This document shows positions 20,787 through 31,291 of a stretch of DNA of 64,000 bases, piece after piece. A program made the position numbers and the translations under genes. Position 1 is the stretch's first letter. Each line of letters begins with the position of its first letter. The notes under the pieces are model-generated. The model ran no database searches. It was not told where the DNA came from and saw only the letters and a program-made list of their open reading frames with translations. The DNA is from Phytophthora hibernalis (taxonomy: Eukaryota; Oomycota; Peronosporomycetes; Peronosporales; Peronosporaceae): positions 124,001 to 188,000 of the forward strand of contig JAAKBF010000374.1 of assembly GCA_012656075.1 (NCBI GenBank), written 5' to 3'.

Positions 20787-21845
20787 ATGACAAGTGACAG
20801 CTTAGATATAATGCGTTCTACACTGTCTCAGGAATCTAGCTTTCCTTTGAAGAATTTCTACTCACTACAAACAGCTTTCTCCATCCTTCTACAGTCCAAG
20901 AAAAGTGGTAAAGCTCGTGCGGTTGATGGATTTTTTAGCAAAGTCAACTGCTTTGGGGTATTTCTCAAGTTGTTAACGTGTTTCGCGACCGCTATATGAG
21001 TTCGCTATCGGACTCTCAGCGTGTGGCTTAAATTCGGAAATAGATGGCAAGCTCTATTGAAGATCGCAATTTGCGTGCAAACATACAGACAAACAATGCT
21101 CCAGGGTGCACTGTGTCTGATCTCTCTGTTTTGGTGAAGCACCTTGTGGTACATGCTGACGTGGCAATGGGCCTCAAATCTATACGTGACGCTGCGCTAC
21201 TTACGATGATGCGGCATACGTTCGGTAGAGCTATTGACACGTGCTTTGCGCGCTAGCAACAACTCTCAATTGCTGCGTCGGGCGAGTTGTTTTTGCACAT
21301 TGCACGTATCCAGAAATCGGTTGTGCAACGTGTCTCGATCTATATGTCCCCTGACTACTGGTAGCAATGAATGCTGCATGGCTTTAGTCTTCTTTTCATT
21401 TGCTATGATGAACCCTCTGAATACATTTTTCCTCTTGTGCCGCGCCTCGCAATGTCAGACTTACCGGGCGGGCAGACGTACTCACACGAAGAGGTTGTTA
21501 TCTACTGGGAGGGCCTTCAAACCGAAGGAGATGGTGAATTACAGCCAACGTTGAAGAGAAAGCGTAAGCGCCCTAACATCCCAAGTTATATTTCCGAGGT
21601 TATTCGGGACTCTCTGAAAGAAATGTTGCCTGCGCAACAGCAACGAATGACCCCAAGCATGACGAGTCACTCCATCCGACGAAGATCGGCTGCGTATGAA
21701 AACCCCTCCCCGAAGTTAGCTATCCAGTATATATATACACGAGGATATTGGCTTCTTGAATCGCTCACTAAAGCATTTGCATACATAGGCACGACCCCAC
21801 GTGAGGATCAAAGTGTGGGGAAAGTTCTGGTGGTCTACCGGGCTC
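20760..21845 (+). pseudogene. Crypton-type tyrosine recombinase relic
   Basis: Crypton elements encode a tyrosine recombinase with an R...HxxR...Y active site. The plus strand retains, across several frames, LQTAFSILLQSKKSGKARAV at about 20865-20925, SIRDAALLTMMRHTFGRAI near 21180-21230, and YMSPDYW near 21345. SHSIRRRSAAYENPSPKLAI at about 21665-21725, with the HxxR box, and LTKAFAYIGTTPREDQSV at 21765-21820 complete the set. The order and spacing fit the family. At least four stops or frame changes interrupt it, so it is dead. The family assignment rests on remembered family features and is moderately sure. Confidence 0.6.
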
Positions 21846-21934
21846 TTGATATGTGCTACATTATGTTAGTGTGGTGTACATGTAATCGTACATAGCCGAA
21901 AGGTAAAGGTTTGAATGCCATACTGAAACCAAAT

Positions 21935-22985
21935 GGACGATAGGTATAGACATAATAGCATGAGAGACGATAGTATGAGAGACGGTTGTACATGAATGAG
22001 ATACGATAGAGACGATAGTATAAGAGACGATATAAGGGACGATTGAATGAGAAACGATATGTGTAGCGATATGTAGATGTTAAGTAGACGATAGATAGAG
22101 GATATATTGATGAAAGGAGACGGTAGGTAGCGATAGGTAGACGATATGTAGACGATAGCTGAGAGGCGATAGGTAAATGTGGGACGATATTAGATGTACG
22201 AGAGACGGTAGTATCAGAGACGAGACTAAGTATGAGAGACGATAGTATCAGAGATATGCAGAAAGAGACGAAAGGTATAGCGATCTGAAGAGAGAAATCA
22301 TTGATATGAGAGACGAGATAGTATCAGAGAAAGATACCATATGAGACGATAGTATGACTGGCGATAGACGGCAGTATGGCTGGCGATAGACTACAGTATG
22401 AGAGACTATTCGCATAGACGAGATAGAATACGGGACGATAATATGAGACGCGTAGTATGAGAGACGATAGCATCAGAGCCGACAGTATCAGAGGCGTAGT
22501 GTGTGAGACGATATTATGAGAGAGAATTGTATGGGAGACGATAGAGACGATATTATGATAGACGTTTGTATGAGAGACTATAGTAATACGACAGGTATAG
22601 GTATGATATATGACACGTAGAAAATATATTTAGGTGCAGTCGATAGAATGGTAGGCACGATAGATATACACGATAGATAAGAGATAGACATGATATGTAG
22701 ATGGGAGAAGATATATAGAGTGATGACAGGTAGAGACAATAAAAAGTCAATAAACACTGCGTAGAGAGAGACAATAGGTATTAATCGATAGAGACGATAT
22801 GTAGAGATGGTGGGTAGAGACCATATGTAAAGAGATTAAGAAGGGAGACACGATAAGTAGAGAGGTACGATATGTAGAGACGGTGGGTAGAAAGACCATA
22901 TGTAGAGAGGTTAAGAAGGGAGACACGATAAGTAGAGAGGTACGATAGATAGACGTAGTGTACATGTCGACCTGAGACGCTATGT
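21935..22985. repeat. GAGACGATAG degenerate satellite, array 1
   Basis: About 1 kb is built from imperfect units such as GAGACGATAGTAT, GAGACGATATG and GATAGGTAGA. Units vary from 9 to 16 bases with no fixed period. The apparent Ser/Tyr/Leu-rich frames on the minus strand are by-products of the repeat. Confidence 0.85.
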
Positions 22986-23004
22986 AGGAACGATTAGAGT
23001 AGCC

Positions 23005-23160
23005 AAATATGCATAAGATCCCTAACACTTTGATGTATTGGAGACTGGATAAAATTTCGCCCCGTGGAGCGAAGCGAAGGGGGCGGCCCACTTAACTGGG
23101 ACAAACCATTGCCCCACCGCCGCGTAGCGGCGGCAATCGGCTAGTCTAGAACAAGTAGTA
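23005..23160 (+). repeat. Conserved GC-rich block capping array 1
   Basis: This runs from GGAACGATTAGAGTA through TTGGAGACTGGATAAAA, GGGGGCGGCCCACT and CCGCCGCGTAGCGGCGG (a 7-base-stem hairpin). It repeats at 24778-24940 with about 90 percent identity. It follows the satellite in both places, so the satellite and the block form one unit. Confidence 0.8.
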
Positions 23161-23530
23161 GAGGAACCGGTCCGTTACTTCGTCCGTCCAGCTGCCGAGA
23201 GATAGCGACGGCGGCTCCGATTCGCAAAAACAGTAATTAGCCGCCGAAGGCGGGCCCTCATTGGTTGAAAAACGTCCTTTCAAGCAGCCCAAGCCAACGA
23301 AGGCCCCTCATCGGATAAAACTACGGTAAGTTGGTGTGGATTACAATAAATTGATGTGGTTTACATGTAATCGTACTTAGGTGTACGTAACTTATCGCTC
23401 AGCAGAGCCCAGCGAAGGCCCCTCATTGGCTAAAACTTTAGGAACTTGATGTGTGCTACATTAGGTTGATGTGGTGTACATGAAATCGTACATAGCCGAA
23501 ATACAAAGGTGTAAATGTAAACAAAAGCCA
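23161..23530. repeat. Spacer with three GGCCCCTCATTGG repeats
   Basis: A motif close to CGAAGGCCCCTCATTGGNTA recurs three times (about 23247, 23298 and 23412). After it, sequence from about 23448 (TGTGCTACATTA... CGTACATAGCCGAAA) repeats the sequence at about 21850, just before array 1, marking the start of a second copy of the whole unit. Confidence 0.6.
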
Positions 23531-23915
23531 AATAGACCCCTTCACCTGCGCAACCTGCAGCGCCCGGGTGGTGCCGCCACCCGTAGACGACGACGGGCTC
23601 GGACTGCAACTTCGGCGGTGCTCCTGCTGCGTGGCGCTGGTGCGTTTGTGGTGGAGGTGCTCGGGCGGGTGGCCGTAGCTGCGTTGCGTGCGCGAACGGC
23701 CCCGACCGCCACGTGTACTGGCACCGCGCGGAGCCTGCTCCAACCCAACGACTGCCAGACCAGCGTCAGCAACGAGCGGAGATGGTGGTCGCCGCAATGG
23801 GCCCGCCGCGAGCACCGATTGTGCCACCTCGCGAGGACCGAGAGCGACGCCGACGCAGACACCGTCGTCGTGTGCAGCCCCGCCGCCTCAAGAAATACCA
23901 GAAGGAATAGACGGT
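23531..23915 (+). other. GC-rich insert with coding-like Cys motifs
   Basis: A GC-rich island of about 385 bases lies in otherwise AT-rich satellite sequence. On the plus strand one frame gives FTCATCSARVVPPP and then LRRCSCCVALVRLW (two CxxC-like pairs) before a stop. A later frame gives an Arg-rich stretch. It is absent from the first satellite unit. It may be a captured exon or gene fragment. I do not recognise a family. Confidence 0.35.
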
Positions 23916-23984
23916 AATACAATACAGGGTTTCGATTGGATAAAATGTTGGTGTGGGTTTACATAGTAGTATATCGATTACAGA

Positions 23985-24765
23985 GAGACGATTTGATACA
24001 GAGATACAAACGATACCGATAGGCGATAGGAAAAGAGAGACGATATCAGAGGTAGCTATAGGTAGACGGTGGATTGGCGAAAGGCGACGATAAGTTGACG
24101 TTAGGTAGACTATATGTAGACAATAGCAGAGAGGCAATAGATAGATGTGAGACGAAAGTACATGTACCAGAGCCGATAGTATCAGAAACGATAGGAAGTA
24201 TGAGAGAGGATAGAAAAAGCAGAAATAGACGATAGGAAGAGTGATTGGAAGAGAGAAACCATTGATATGAGAGACGAGATAGTATTAGAGACGATAGCAT
24301 ATGATACGATAGTATGAACGGCGATAGACGAAAGTATGAGAGAGTATACGTAGAGAACAGATAGCACGAGGGGCGATAATATGATAAGCGTAGTATGAGA
24401 GGCGACTCTATGGTTGACGCAGTATGCGAGATTATAGTAAGACGACAGGTATGAGAGACGACAAGTATGAGAGACGACATGTAGACAAGACAGGTAGGTG
24501 CAGTCGATAGAAAGGTAGACAGGATAGGTAGACACAATATATATGCACGATAGATATGAGATAGACATGATAAGTAGGTGGGGAGATAGATATAGAGAGA
24601 CGACAGGTAGAGACGATAGAAAGTCAATAGACACTGCGTAGAGAGAGACAATAGGTAAATAGAGACGATATATAGAGACGGTACCATAGGTAGATAGGGT
24701 AGATATGGAGACACGATAAGTAGACTGGTACGATAGGTAGAGGACAAGCGTACATGTCAACCTGG
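23985..24765. repeat. GAGACGATAG degenerate satellite, array 2
   Basis: This has the same unit types as array 1, with the last about 170 bases (AGTCAATAGACACTGCG... GTACATGTC) closely parallel to the end of array 1. Confidence 0.85.
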
Positions 24766-24777
24766 AGCGCTCTGTAG

Positions 24778-24940
24778 GAACGATTAGAGTAACTGTATAT
24801 GCATAAGATTCATAACACTTTGACGTATTGGAGACTGGATAAAAATTCGCCCCGTGGAGCTAAGCGAAGGGGGCGGCCCACTCAACTGGGAGAAAGCATT
24901 GCCCCACCGCCGCGTAGCGGCGGCAAACGCCTAGTTATAG
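24778..24940 (+). repeat. Conserved GC-rich block capping array 2
   Basis: This is the second copy of the block at 23005-23160, including CGCCCCGTGGAGC, GGGGGCGGCCCACT and the CCGCCGC-GTA-GCGGCGG hairpin. Confidence 0.8.
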
Positions 24941-26911
24941 ATGTAGACCCCGGAAAGTGTAGTAAAAACGGGCCTACCGATAGTCCAGGAATACATGTAA
25001 GGTACTGACTAGTGGTACAAAACAACACATCCCCGGGATAAAGGGGGTGAAAGCGGCTCGCTCGGCAGGCCGAAACAACGCCTGCGGATTAAAGGTCCGT
25101 GTGCGCAGCACGCGGGCTTAAACCCAAGACGAGGTTCACACCTAGCTCGGCTTAGGGTTGTGTCACCGCTGTCAGGGTTTTCAAGGGTCAGGCTCGGGTG
25201 TAGTTTTTCTGTCGACTTTCATGATTTTAAGCAAGATGACATCCGTCCTCCAGGCGACTTCAAAGTTTGAACGATGTAGAAAAAGACTCAGAATCGTACA
25301 TAACCTCCAATAATATGAAGTTTTAGAAGACGCGTTTTGTACCAGTACATGCAGCACGAGCCTACACGTAAAGTGGGCACGGTGCTCTATACTTTAGGAA
25401 CTTTAAAGTGCCTCCACGGTTATATACATGATACGAATGAAATTACGAATTTATGTTCATTTTTATTACGAAGAGAGCTCTGGCAAAAAGCCACACGCAC
25501 AATTATCCAAGGCTACCCAATGGACAAACCAGCACTACAGTAATAACACTGTGCATTCCGTAAAACTACAAGATGGTGGCATCCCACGATGCTGGTTACC
25601 ATTTTAAAAGTTGATGTTTTATTATTACAGTCGTACGATTAGGAATTTTCCTAACATATTTAATATTTATTTCGGGTTAAGTGTTATTTAAAAATCGTAC
25701 AAGTCGTACGATTAGGAAAAGTTATCCACCAAATTCATCATAAAGCATTCAAATTCAGTCGTTTAAGAATAACATATGTGTTTACCGGTACTAATGGCGA
25801 AAACAGAGTCCGTGTTTTCATGATTTTGAGTTTGGGACACTGTCGGTCGTCCATACTAATCCCACACCGACAACACCTTTCACGCAATCTTTGGAAACCA
25901 ACTACTGCTGTAGTTGTAAATTAATACACGTACATGCATTTTAATGCAATTAAAATAGTTCTCATGTGTCAATACTAACGTTTATATTATTGTGCTTTGC
26001 ATATATTTTGGCAAAAGGCTCGATAAAAGTCTATTATTTTAGACCGTACAACCCGATTTTATCCTAATTACGACTTTACTACGAAGCGGAAGTGCAAGCT
26101 TAAAAGGCAGGTGCTAAACGCCAAAACTCGCTTTTGAAGCACAACCGTCTTGTTTACAGCCTGGAAACGCAGAAATGCAGTTCTAGGAGTGCAAAAGCGA
26201 GATCGTTGGGTGCATCTCGGCCTTTGCACGTGGAGCAAATCATTTTAGAGGTCTAAAAAGACGGCAAAATAAATGCAAAGGACAATTCAAGTAGGTAAAC
26301 TTGTCCTAATGCTCTGTATGCCATACCTGAAGTACTGTACGGTACAACATTTGGGTTAGATGTTTCAGTTCGTAAATTGCACGATTACGAGTTTGGCAAG
26401 CCTGACCTCTGCACACTGTGATGTCTTTGGCGGCTCGTTGGTTCTCACTTCGCAACCTGCTCCCCAGCTCGCAAGCCGTCAAGCACTCGGACCCTTTCAC
26501 CCTGCCAGCCAAGATTGTGTTTCAATTTCTTCCTGCTGTTACTTTCAATCGATCTCCTTGCAAGTTGCATCAATGTAACCCAGATCAAGCTTCCCTAGGT
26601 GGCCACTTACGCAGTCCATCGGTGGGGCGGTTAGCGATAACCGAAGCATGTGAGCGACTGGGGCCGATGACGTGGGTGTCGACGACTTCCTGGATTTGTC
26701 CACCAAACCACTCAATATAGTACATGTAGTAGAAAGAAGTGCCATATCGCTCGAGGCGTGACGAAACTAAACCACTGCCAGCTCGTCCATGTTAATCATA
26801 CGTCTACATGTGCGTTGCTTCCCGTATTCCGACCGATCCGAGAGCGCACATTTCAAATTCATGCAGCCAAATCACTTGTACTGAACAAATATCGTGTTTT
26901 CATGACGGGTC
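24941..26911. other. Gene-poor AT-rich stretch
   Basis: Nothing with a convincing coding pattern is visible. A GC-richer island at about 25030-25160 has no tRNA fold that I can draw. The string GTCGTACGATTAGGAA occurs twice (25630 and 25708), once followed by a TTAGGAATTTTCCTAA palindrome. Small frames near 26300-26950 on both strands have no recognisable features. Confidence 0.4.
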
Positions 26912-28981
26912 ATGTTACATGTACTGCACTCAACACGGAGATGTGAAGCCTTTCCCGGAACAACGATTTCCGAAAATGCTCGCCCTCTTTCTCACACTCG
27001 AAAAATCTGCCGGCTGGTGGTGGTGACGCTGGTGTGCTTGCTGGTTGGAGAAGGGGATGTCGTCCCCGTGGCCATCGATACGAACAAGTTTGTGGGCATC
27101 TTGAAGGGCGTGATCAAGAAGGAGAAGCCTGTCACGATCAAAGTAGAAGCCGACAAGCTACAGCTCTTCCTCGCGAAGAAGGGCGATGCGTGGCTACCAG
27201 ACGACGATCCTGTTGCACTACCGGTAGCATTGATGGAAGGAAATATCCATAAAAGCATTGAAATGGTGATCAATGGAGAGAAGATTTGGCCGTCGAAGAC
27301 TTTGCACCATTGGCTGTTTGACGCGAACAAAATGCCGCAGCCATCCTCTAACCAAATCCACGTGCTGGTGGAGCTTCCGAAGATGAAATCACAGCGTCCC
27401 ATGTCAGCAGACGAGCAAGGGAGAACCTATTGGATACGCTGGAATTGAGAGAACCAAGGCGACTGTGCACGAGTGCTGGCCAAGAGTGGTCGTATCAAGG
27501 AGCATAAAAGCTTGCAAAGACACTTGAGGTGGTCCTGCACTACAACGGCTGGCAATCCCAAAGTCAGGACAAGCAGAATCATGTGAGCAACTAGTGTTGA
27601 GTGGGCCAGGAACGGGCAAGTCGCGCATGTTAGATGAAATGAAAGGTTTGCTATGTCAGGCTGCAAGATTATCACAGAAGCGAGACCTCGTGGAGAGAAT
27701 CGAAAACGCCTACGTGTTTAATGTGACCTTCGAGAACGATACTGCTGTGGCTGTAAGTAAACTTGCTTGATTCGAAATCTCCGGAATTTGACGTTAGCGC
27801 CCGAATGGTCTACCAGCTTGCGAAAGACAAAACACTATGTATGATTTTTGTTGATCGACTGGTGAAGTCGTCTCCGTCACTCCGCCTGCGTATTGAAACA
27901 GTGGTCGAGATGACGGCCAAACTGAAGAAGATAAAACGCGTGGGGGATATGACAGTAATTTTGTTTGTGGACGGTCTCCAGAAGCTCGTGGACGAAGACA
28001 TGCGGCTTTTATCTTGACTAAGATTTGCACCTTCCTGAACTCGTCCACAGCTTTACTGTGTGTGTGTGCTCGGCGACAGTTCAAATTTCAGTCGATTTAG
28101 CACTCTCAGATTCTCCGTATATCTTCATCCTCCTGCATTGCGTGGTCAGGACGTCTTGAACAAGATTCGAGAACCAGTTGGTGGATGATATGGGTGGGCG
28201 TGGGCGAGCACTGGAAGCATTGGACAGCACTTTGCATAAATTCACGAAAGATGAATTGGAACAGACAGACCCAGCTAGCGTTATTGATCAGGTATGCATA
28301 CAGCTGCGACTCGTGATATTTTCGCGTTTCCTTTTTCCAAGACCAAGCCAATTGCCAGGCAGTGCTCGCTGCAATTCTCTTTCGCCGTCGTTACACTTTG
28401 TTTGTGGTCCAGACATGACAGTGGATCGCCTACGAAGCTTTGGTACGTTTTGAAGGACTCCCGACGGCCATTTAGAATGCGCTTTCATTCTTCTTCTGCA
28501 GTTGTTGCAGACCCTTCCGAAGGCTTTAAGCGATTCAAACAACTTCAATGAGCACCTCACTCGTTCCCTGTCGGGATGGCAGCAATTTGAGCCGTTTTAC
28601 CGTCGTGTGAAATCGATGATATTTTGTGGTGCTCCAGTCGAACTATGTACATTTCATTCTGGTGCTCGGTTTGGTCCAATTGACGGCTTTCTGAGCAAGC
28701 CACACACAGTTGTGGAGTCTACAACCCAACAAGTTTCAAGGTTCACTTCGGGTTTCACAAATCACCAGGATGTTGTCAAGGTGTCCGAGATGAAAACAAT
28801 TGTCATCAATGGGGCCAGTGCTTCAGGTGGTGATTTATTTCTGCGAATCCAATTGACGACTGGTAACAAGGAAATTGTTTGCAACGAAGTGATCCAATGC
28901 AAATTGAATGAGAAGATGAATAAAACACGGTACGAGGAAGAGCGAGCTAAAGCCGCGAACGTCGAGACCGACGTGTTTTGA
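26912..28981 (+). pseudogene. Crinkler (CRN) effector with P-loop and nuclease-like C-terminus
   Basis: CRN proteins are oomycete effectors delivered into host cells. The N-terminal module reads VTLVCLLVGEGD, IDTNKFVG, the LQLFLAKKGDAWLPDDDP core near 27155-27215, a WLFDANKMP segment, and the HVLVELP boundary motif near 27357. Downstream, in shifted frames, come HECWPRVV, a Walker A SGPGTGKSRM near 27605, FDVSARMVYQLAKDK near 27790, and ILFVDGLQKLVDED near 27965, which is Walker-B-like. A C-terminal part (28502-28981) has SGGDLFLRIQL and VIQCKLN, resembling the D...QxK signature of restriction-nuclease folds reported for CRN C-termini. The usual start ATG (MVxVxLxCxLVGEG) is replaced by CTG, and at least three frame changes lie between modules. 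It is probably a pseudogene. Confidence 0.75.
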
Positions 28982-29539
28982 TTTGATGATTACTCCGTCT
29001 GACGATGTGGCAGATTCGTTCGATCTTTGAACGGTGTGGAATCGTGTCGAAAGTTGGATTTTAACCAATTCTTCGGATCGTTTGCAAGTCGCCAGATCCA
29101 CCGAATATTAACACTGCATCGTTTCACGAATTACGTCTCGTAGATGGAGTGGGCGATACAACCGCCACAAAGGTTATTGGTGAGAGAAAAATAACGATTT
29201 TCGGGTTATGAAGATGCGGCAAGTCGACTTTTCGCGAATAAGAGATGCAAAATGCCTGAAGTCTTTCGTGCACTGCATTGTGTGACGTAGCACATGTAGA
29301 AGCTGACGTAGAGCTTGCTCGCCAAATTCCGCGACTGACTTTGCGTTGGAAGCTAGTTTGTGCCCATGAATATGTACTGTTGTCACCTCAGCTGCTAACG
29401 CTTATGAACACTTCGATTAAAAAACGCCATTCTTATTAGCAAAACCCCTCCCTACCTGCCCTGCATGTACCGGTACCATGATTAGTGGTTTATGAATCTC
29501 AAAGCTCCTGTTTCACGTGTGGTCAATGTTGCTGTACTC

Positions 29540-29800
29540 AAACACAGGGACATGAAGACCCACTGGCCGTCACGATTTCCGAGAAAGGACTCCTGGCACT
29601 TCCCAATAGATTCGCCCTCTACCAGGTTGGCCCACCGTTAGCATATCGATGAACCGGGAACTTCCACACCCGAAACTTTTAGCTCCCTCACAGGGGCTAC
29701 TCCAAGTATCTCCTGCTAAGAAGCGGTCAACCGTTTTCTTGTTGGCACACGAGCTCAGACGGATTCAAGGTTGGTTCCACAATGCCATTACAGTAAGCAC
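29540..29800 (+). pseudogene. CRN DWL-region fragment
   Basis: The plus strand near 29565-29740 matches, in shifted frames, the CRN fragment at 43640-44190 on the minus strand. Shared pieces are the stretch read there as TFSEKDS and the ETLS...GVTPSIS segment (here ETFS...GATPSIS). It has no LFLAK module and no start. It lies tail to tail with the HAD-like gene. Confidence 0.5.
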
Positions 29801-29833
29801 AACTCATGCCAATATTCGTCGCGTAAAAGCACG

Positions 29834-31167
29834 CTATGCCTTCTGTCTCCACCCCCGCAAAGAAGTCTCGAAGCGCTGTATAAAATACCTATCGCTCTGA
29901 ATAACGTCAAGTGGTTCCACGCGCATCAAGTGGAGTTCACGGGTGTCGTCGAAAGCTAATGCGGTATTGTCTACCGACCGCGCATCCACAATGTGTGCTT
30001 CGACCGGTAGGATATTGTCGTCGAAGAACATGGCGTGAATGCCTTCGGTTTTGTCAGAAGAGTCCAGAACCAAAAGCTTCCCCGCAGTAGCATCTTCACT
30101 ATTGTGAAACCAATACGGGTAGAAGTCGCGCAACGCCAAGGTGGCTTGCACATTGCGCCAGCGGTGAGCGAGGAGATCATGAATCTGGGAAGCCCTTGCA
30201 ATACGTGAACAGTATCTGTCTCCGAGGTGTAGAAGGCCAGAGGATCTGCATCGTCAACGGCTTTGGGCTGCTTGAAGGTGCCCATAACCAGCACTGTGGT
30301 GCCTTCCGCTCGCAGAAATGTTCCGAACCTTGGCATCTCTCTGCCTAGCATCCCTTGCAGCTGGATCCGACGATCAACTTCTCCATCCGATCCATCCATA
30401 GGTCTCGTCAACGGGAAGCACGGATGGCGTCCCTCACAAAAGCAGTTGAACTCTTGCGCCACACGATGCAGGTCATCTCCGTACGTCCTGAAAATGAGGT
30501 TAAACTTCACCTCCTTCTGTTGGAGATACTGCAACAACCTGAAGAACGCCGGTACAATGAAGCAATACGGCGACTCGTTGAGCCCCACTTCTTCCATCTG
30601 CGCTCCACTTACTGCCGTACGAGGCAGCAGCAAGTGTTGCAGCAGTTCGTCATGGTCCGTCTTCAATCCCTCTCCAGGGTTCCCCCGACCGTGAAATCTT
30701 GACGTAGCACCTTTCTCAAGTGTTTATGTTTCTTGGCAATTTTTGGGTCTCCTGACAAGGGAACTACAGCCCCAAGACCATCACACACTCAGTTCCTTTC
30801 ACCGCCTGCAGGGGGCCACAACCGACACAAACGTACCTTGGCTCTCAGAAAGGCTCCATAGGACACCTGACCGTCATTCTGGGCTCCAACATCCGACTTT
30901 TCTCCCAGTGCCTTTTCCCCATTCCAGACCCACTTGGAATCTCCATCGGGACCATCAACCACACAGCCTAAGGCCCGTTCCGTCAGTAGATCGTTGAGAA
31001 TGTGCGGCAGCGTCTTGCCCTGCACCGGGTCATGCATGATCATAGTCTACAGACACAACAAATCAGTCTCACTATTGTAACCTCTTTAATATGCATAATA
31101 ACTCGCTCCATCCATTGCAACAGACCTTGTTCACATCGAAATACAGCAGCACATGCGGCGTCTCCAT
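29834..31167 (-). CDS. HAD-like conserved protein, three exons, frame breaks in exon 3
   Basis: The product starts at 31167 with METPHVLLYFDVNK and continues after an intron (31047-31125) with TMIMHDPVQGK. This gives a DxNxT motif that resembles motif I of HAD-type phosphotransferases. Exon 2 is 30837-31046. A second GT-AG intron is 30752-30836. Exon 3 carries VPAFFRLLQYLQ, LIFRTYGDDLHRVAQEFN, PRFGTFLR and, near the end, MFFDDNIL. Exon 3 is one base short at about 30735 (T run), 30685 (C run) and 30190, after which the frame resumes with family-like sequence, so either sequencing errors or early decay is possible. It is divergently transcribed from CDC73. The initiator TCATTTC lies at 31178-31184 (minus). 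A truncated copy sits at 16443-16637. The function is unknown and the HAD assignment is tentative. Confidence 0.55.
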
Positions 31168-31275
31168 CTTCCAGTCTGAAATGATGCATCCGTCTAAACT
31201 ACAGTGGTCCACATCAATCATCATTCCTATCTTTACGTAATCCACACTATTCCAGGTGTTTCCCTGACAATCACT

Positions 31276-31288
31276 CTCATTCCGCATT
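31276..31288 (+). promoter_or_regulatory. Oomycete initiator of CDC73
   Basis: CTCATTCCGCATT matches the oomycete core promoter consensus GCTCATTYYNCAWTTT over its central part. It ends only 3 bases before the ATG at 31292, so the 5' UTR should be very short. The divergent gene has its own TCATTTC on the other strand at 31178-31184. Confidence 0.6.
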
Positions 31289-31291
31289 AAA

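Noticed and set aside
22553..24760. Long Ser/Tyr/Leu-rich minus-strand frames that look like membrane proteins (22553-23091 and 24046-24760)
   Set aside because: They are antisense readings of the GAGACGATAG satellite, which has few stops on that strand. There is no signal, domain or conserved start.
25030..25160. Possible tRNA or structured RNA in a GC-rich island
   Set aside because: I could not draw a cloverleaf with a T-loop GGTTCRANYCC and matching acceptor stem.
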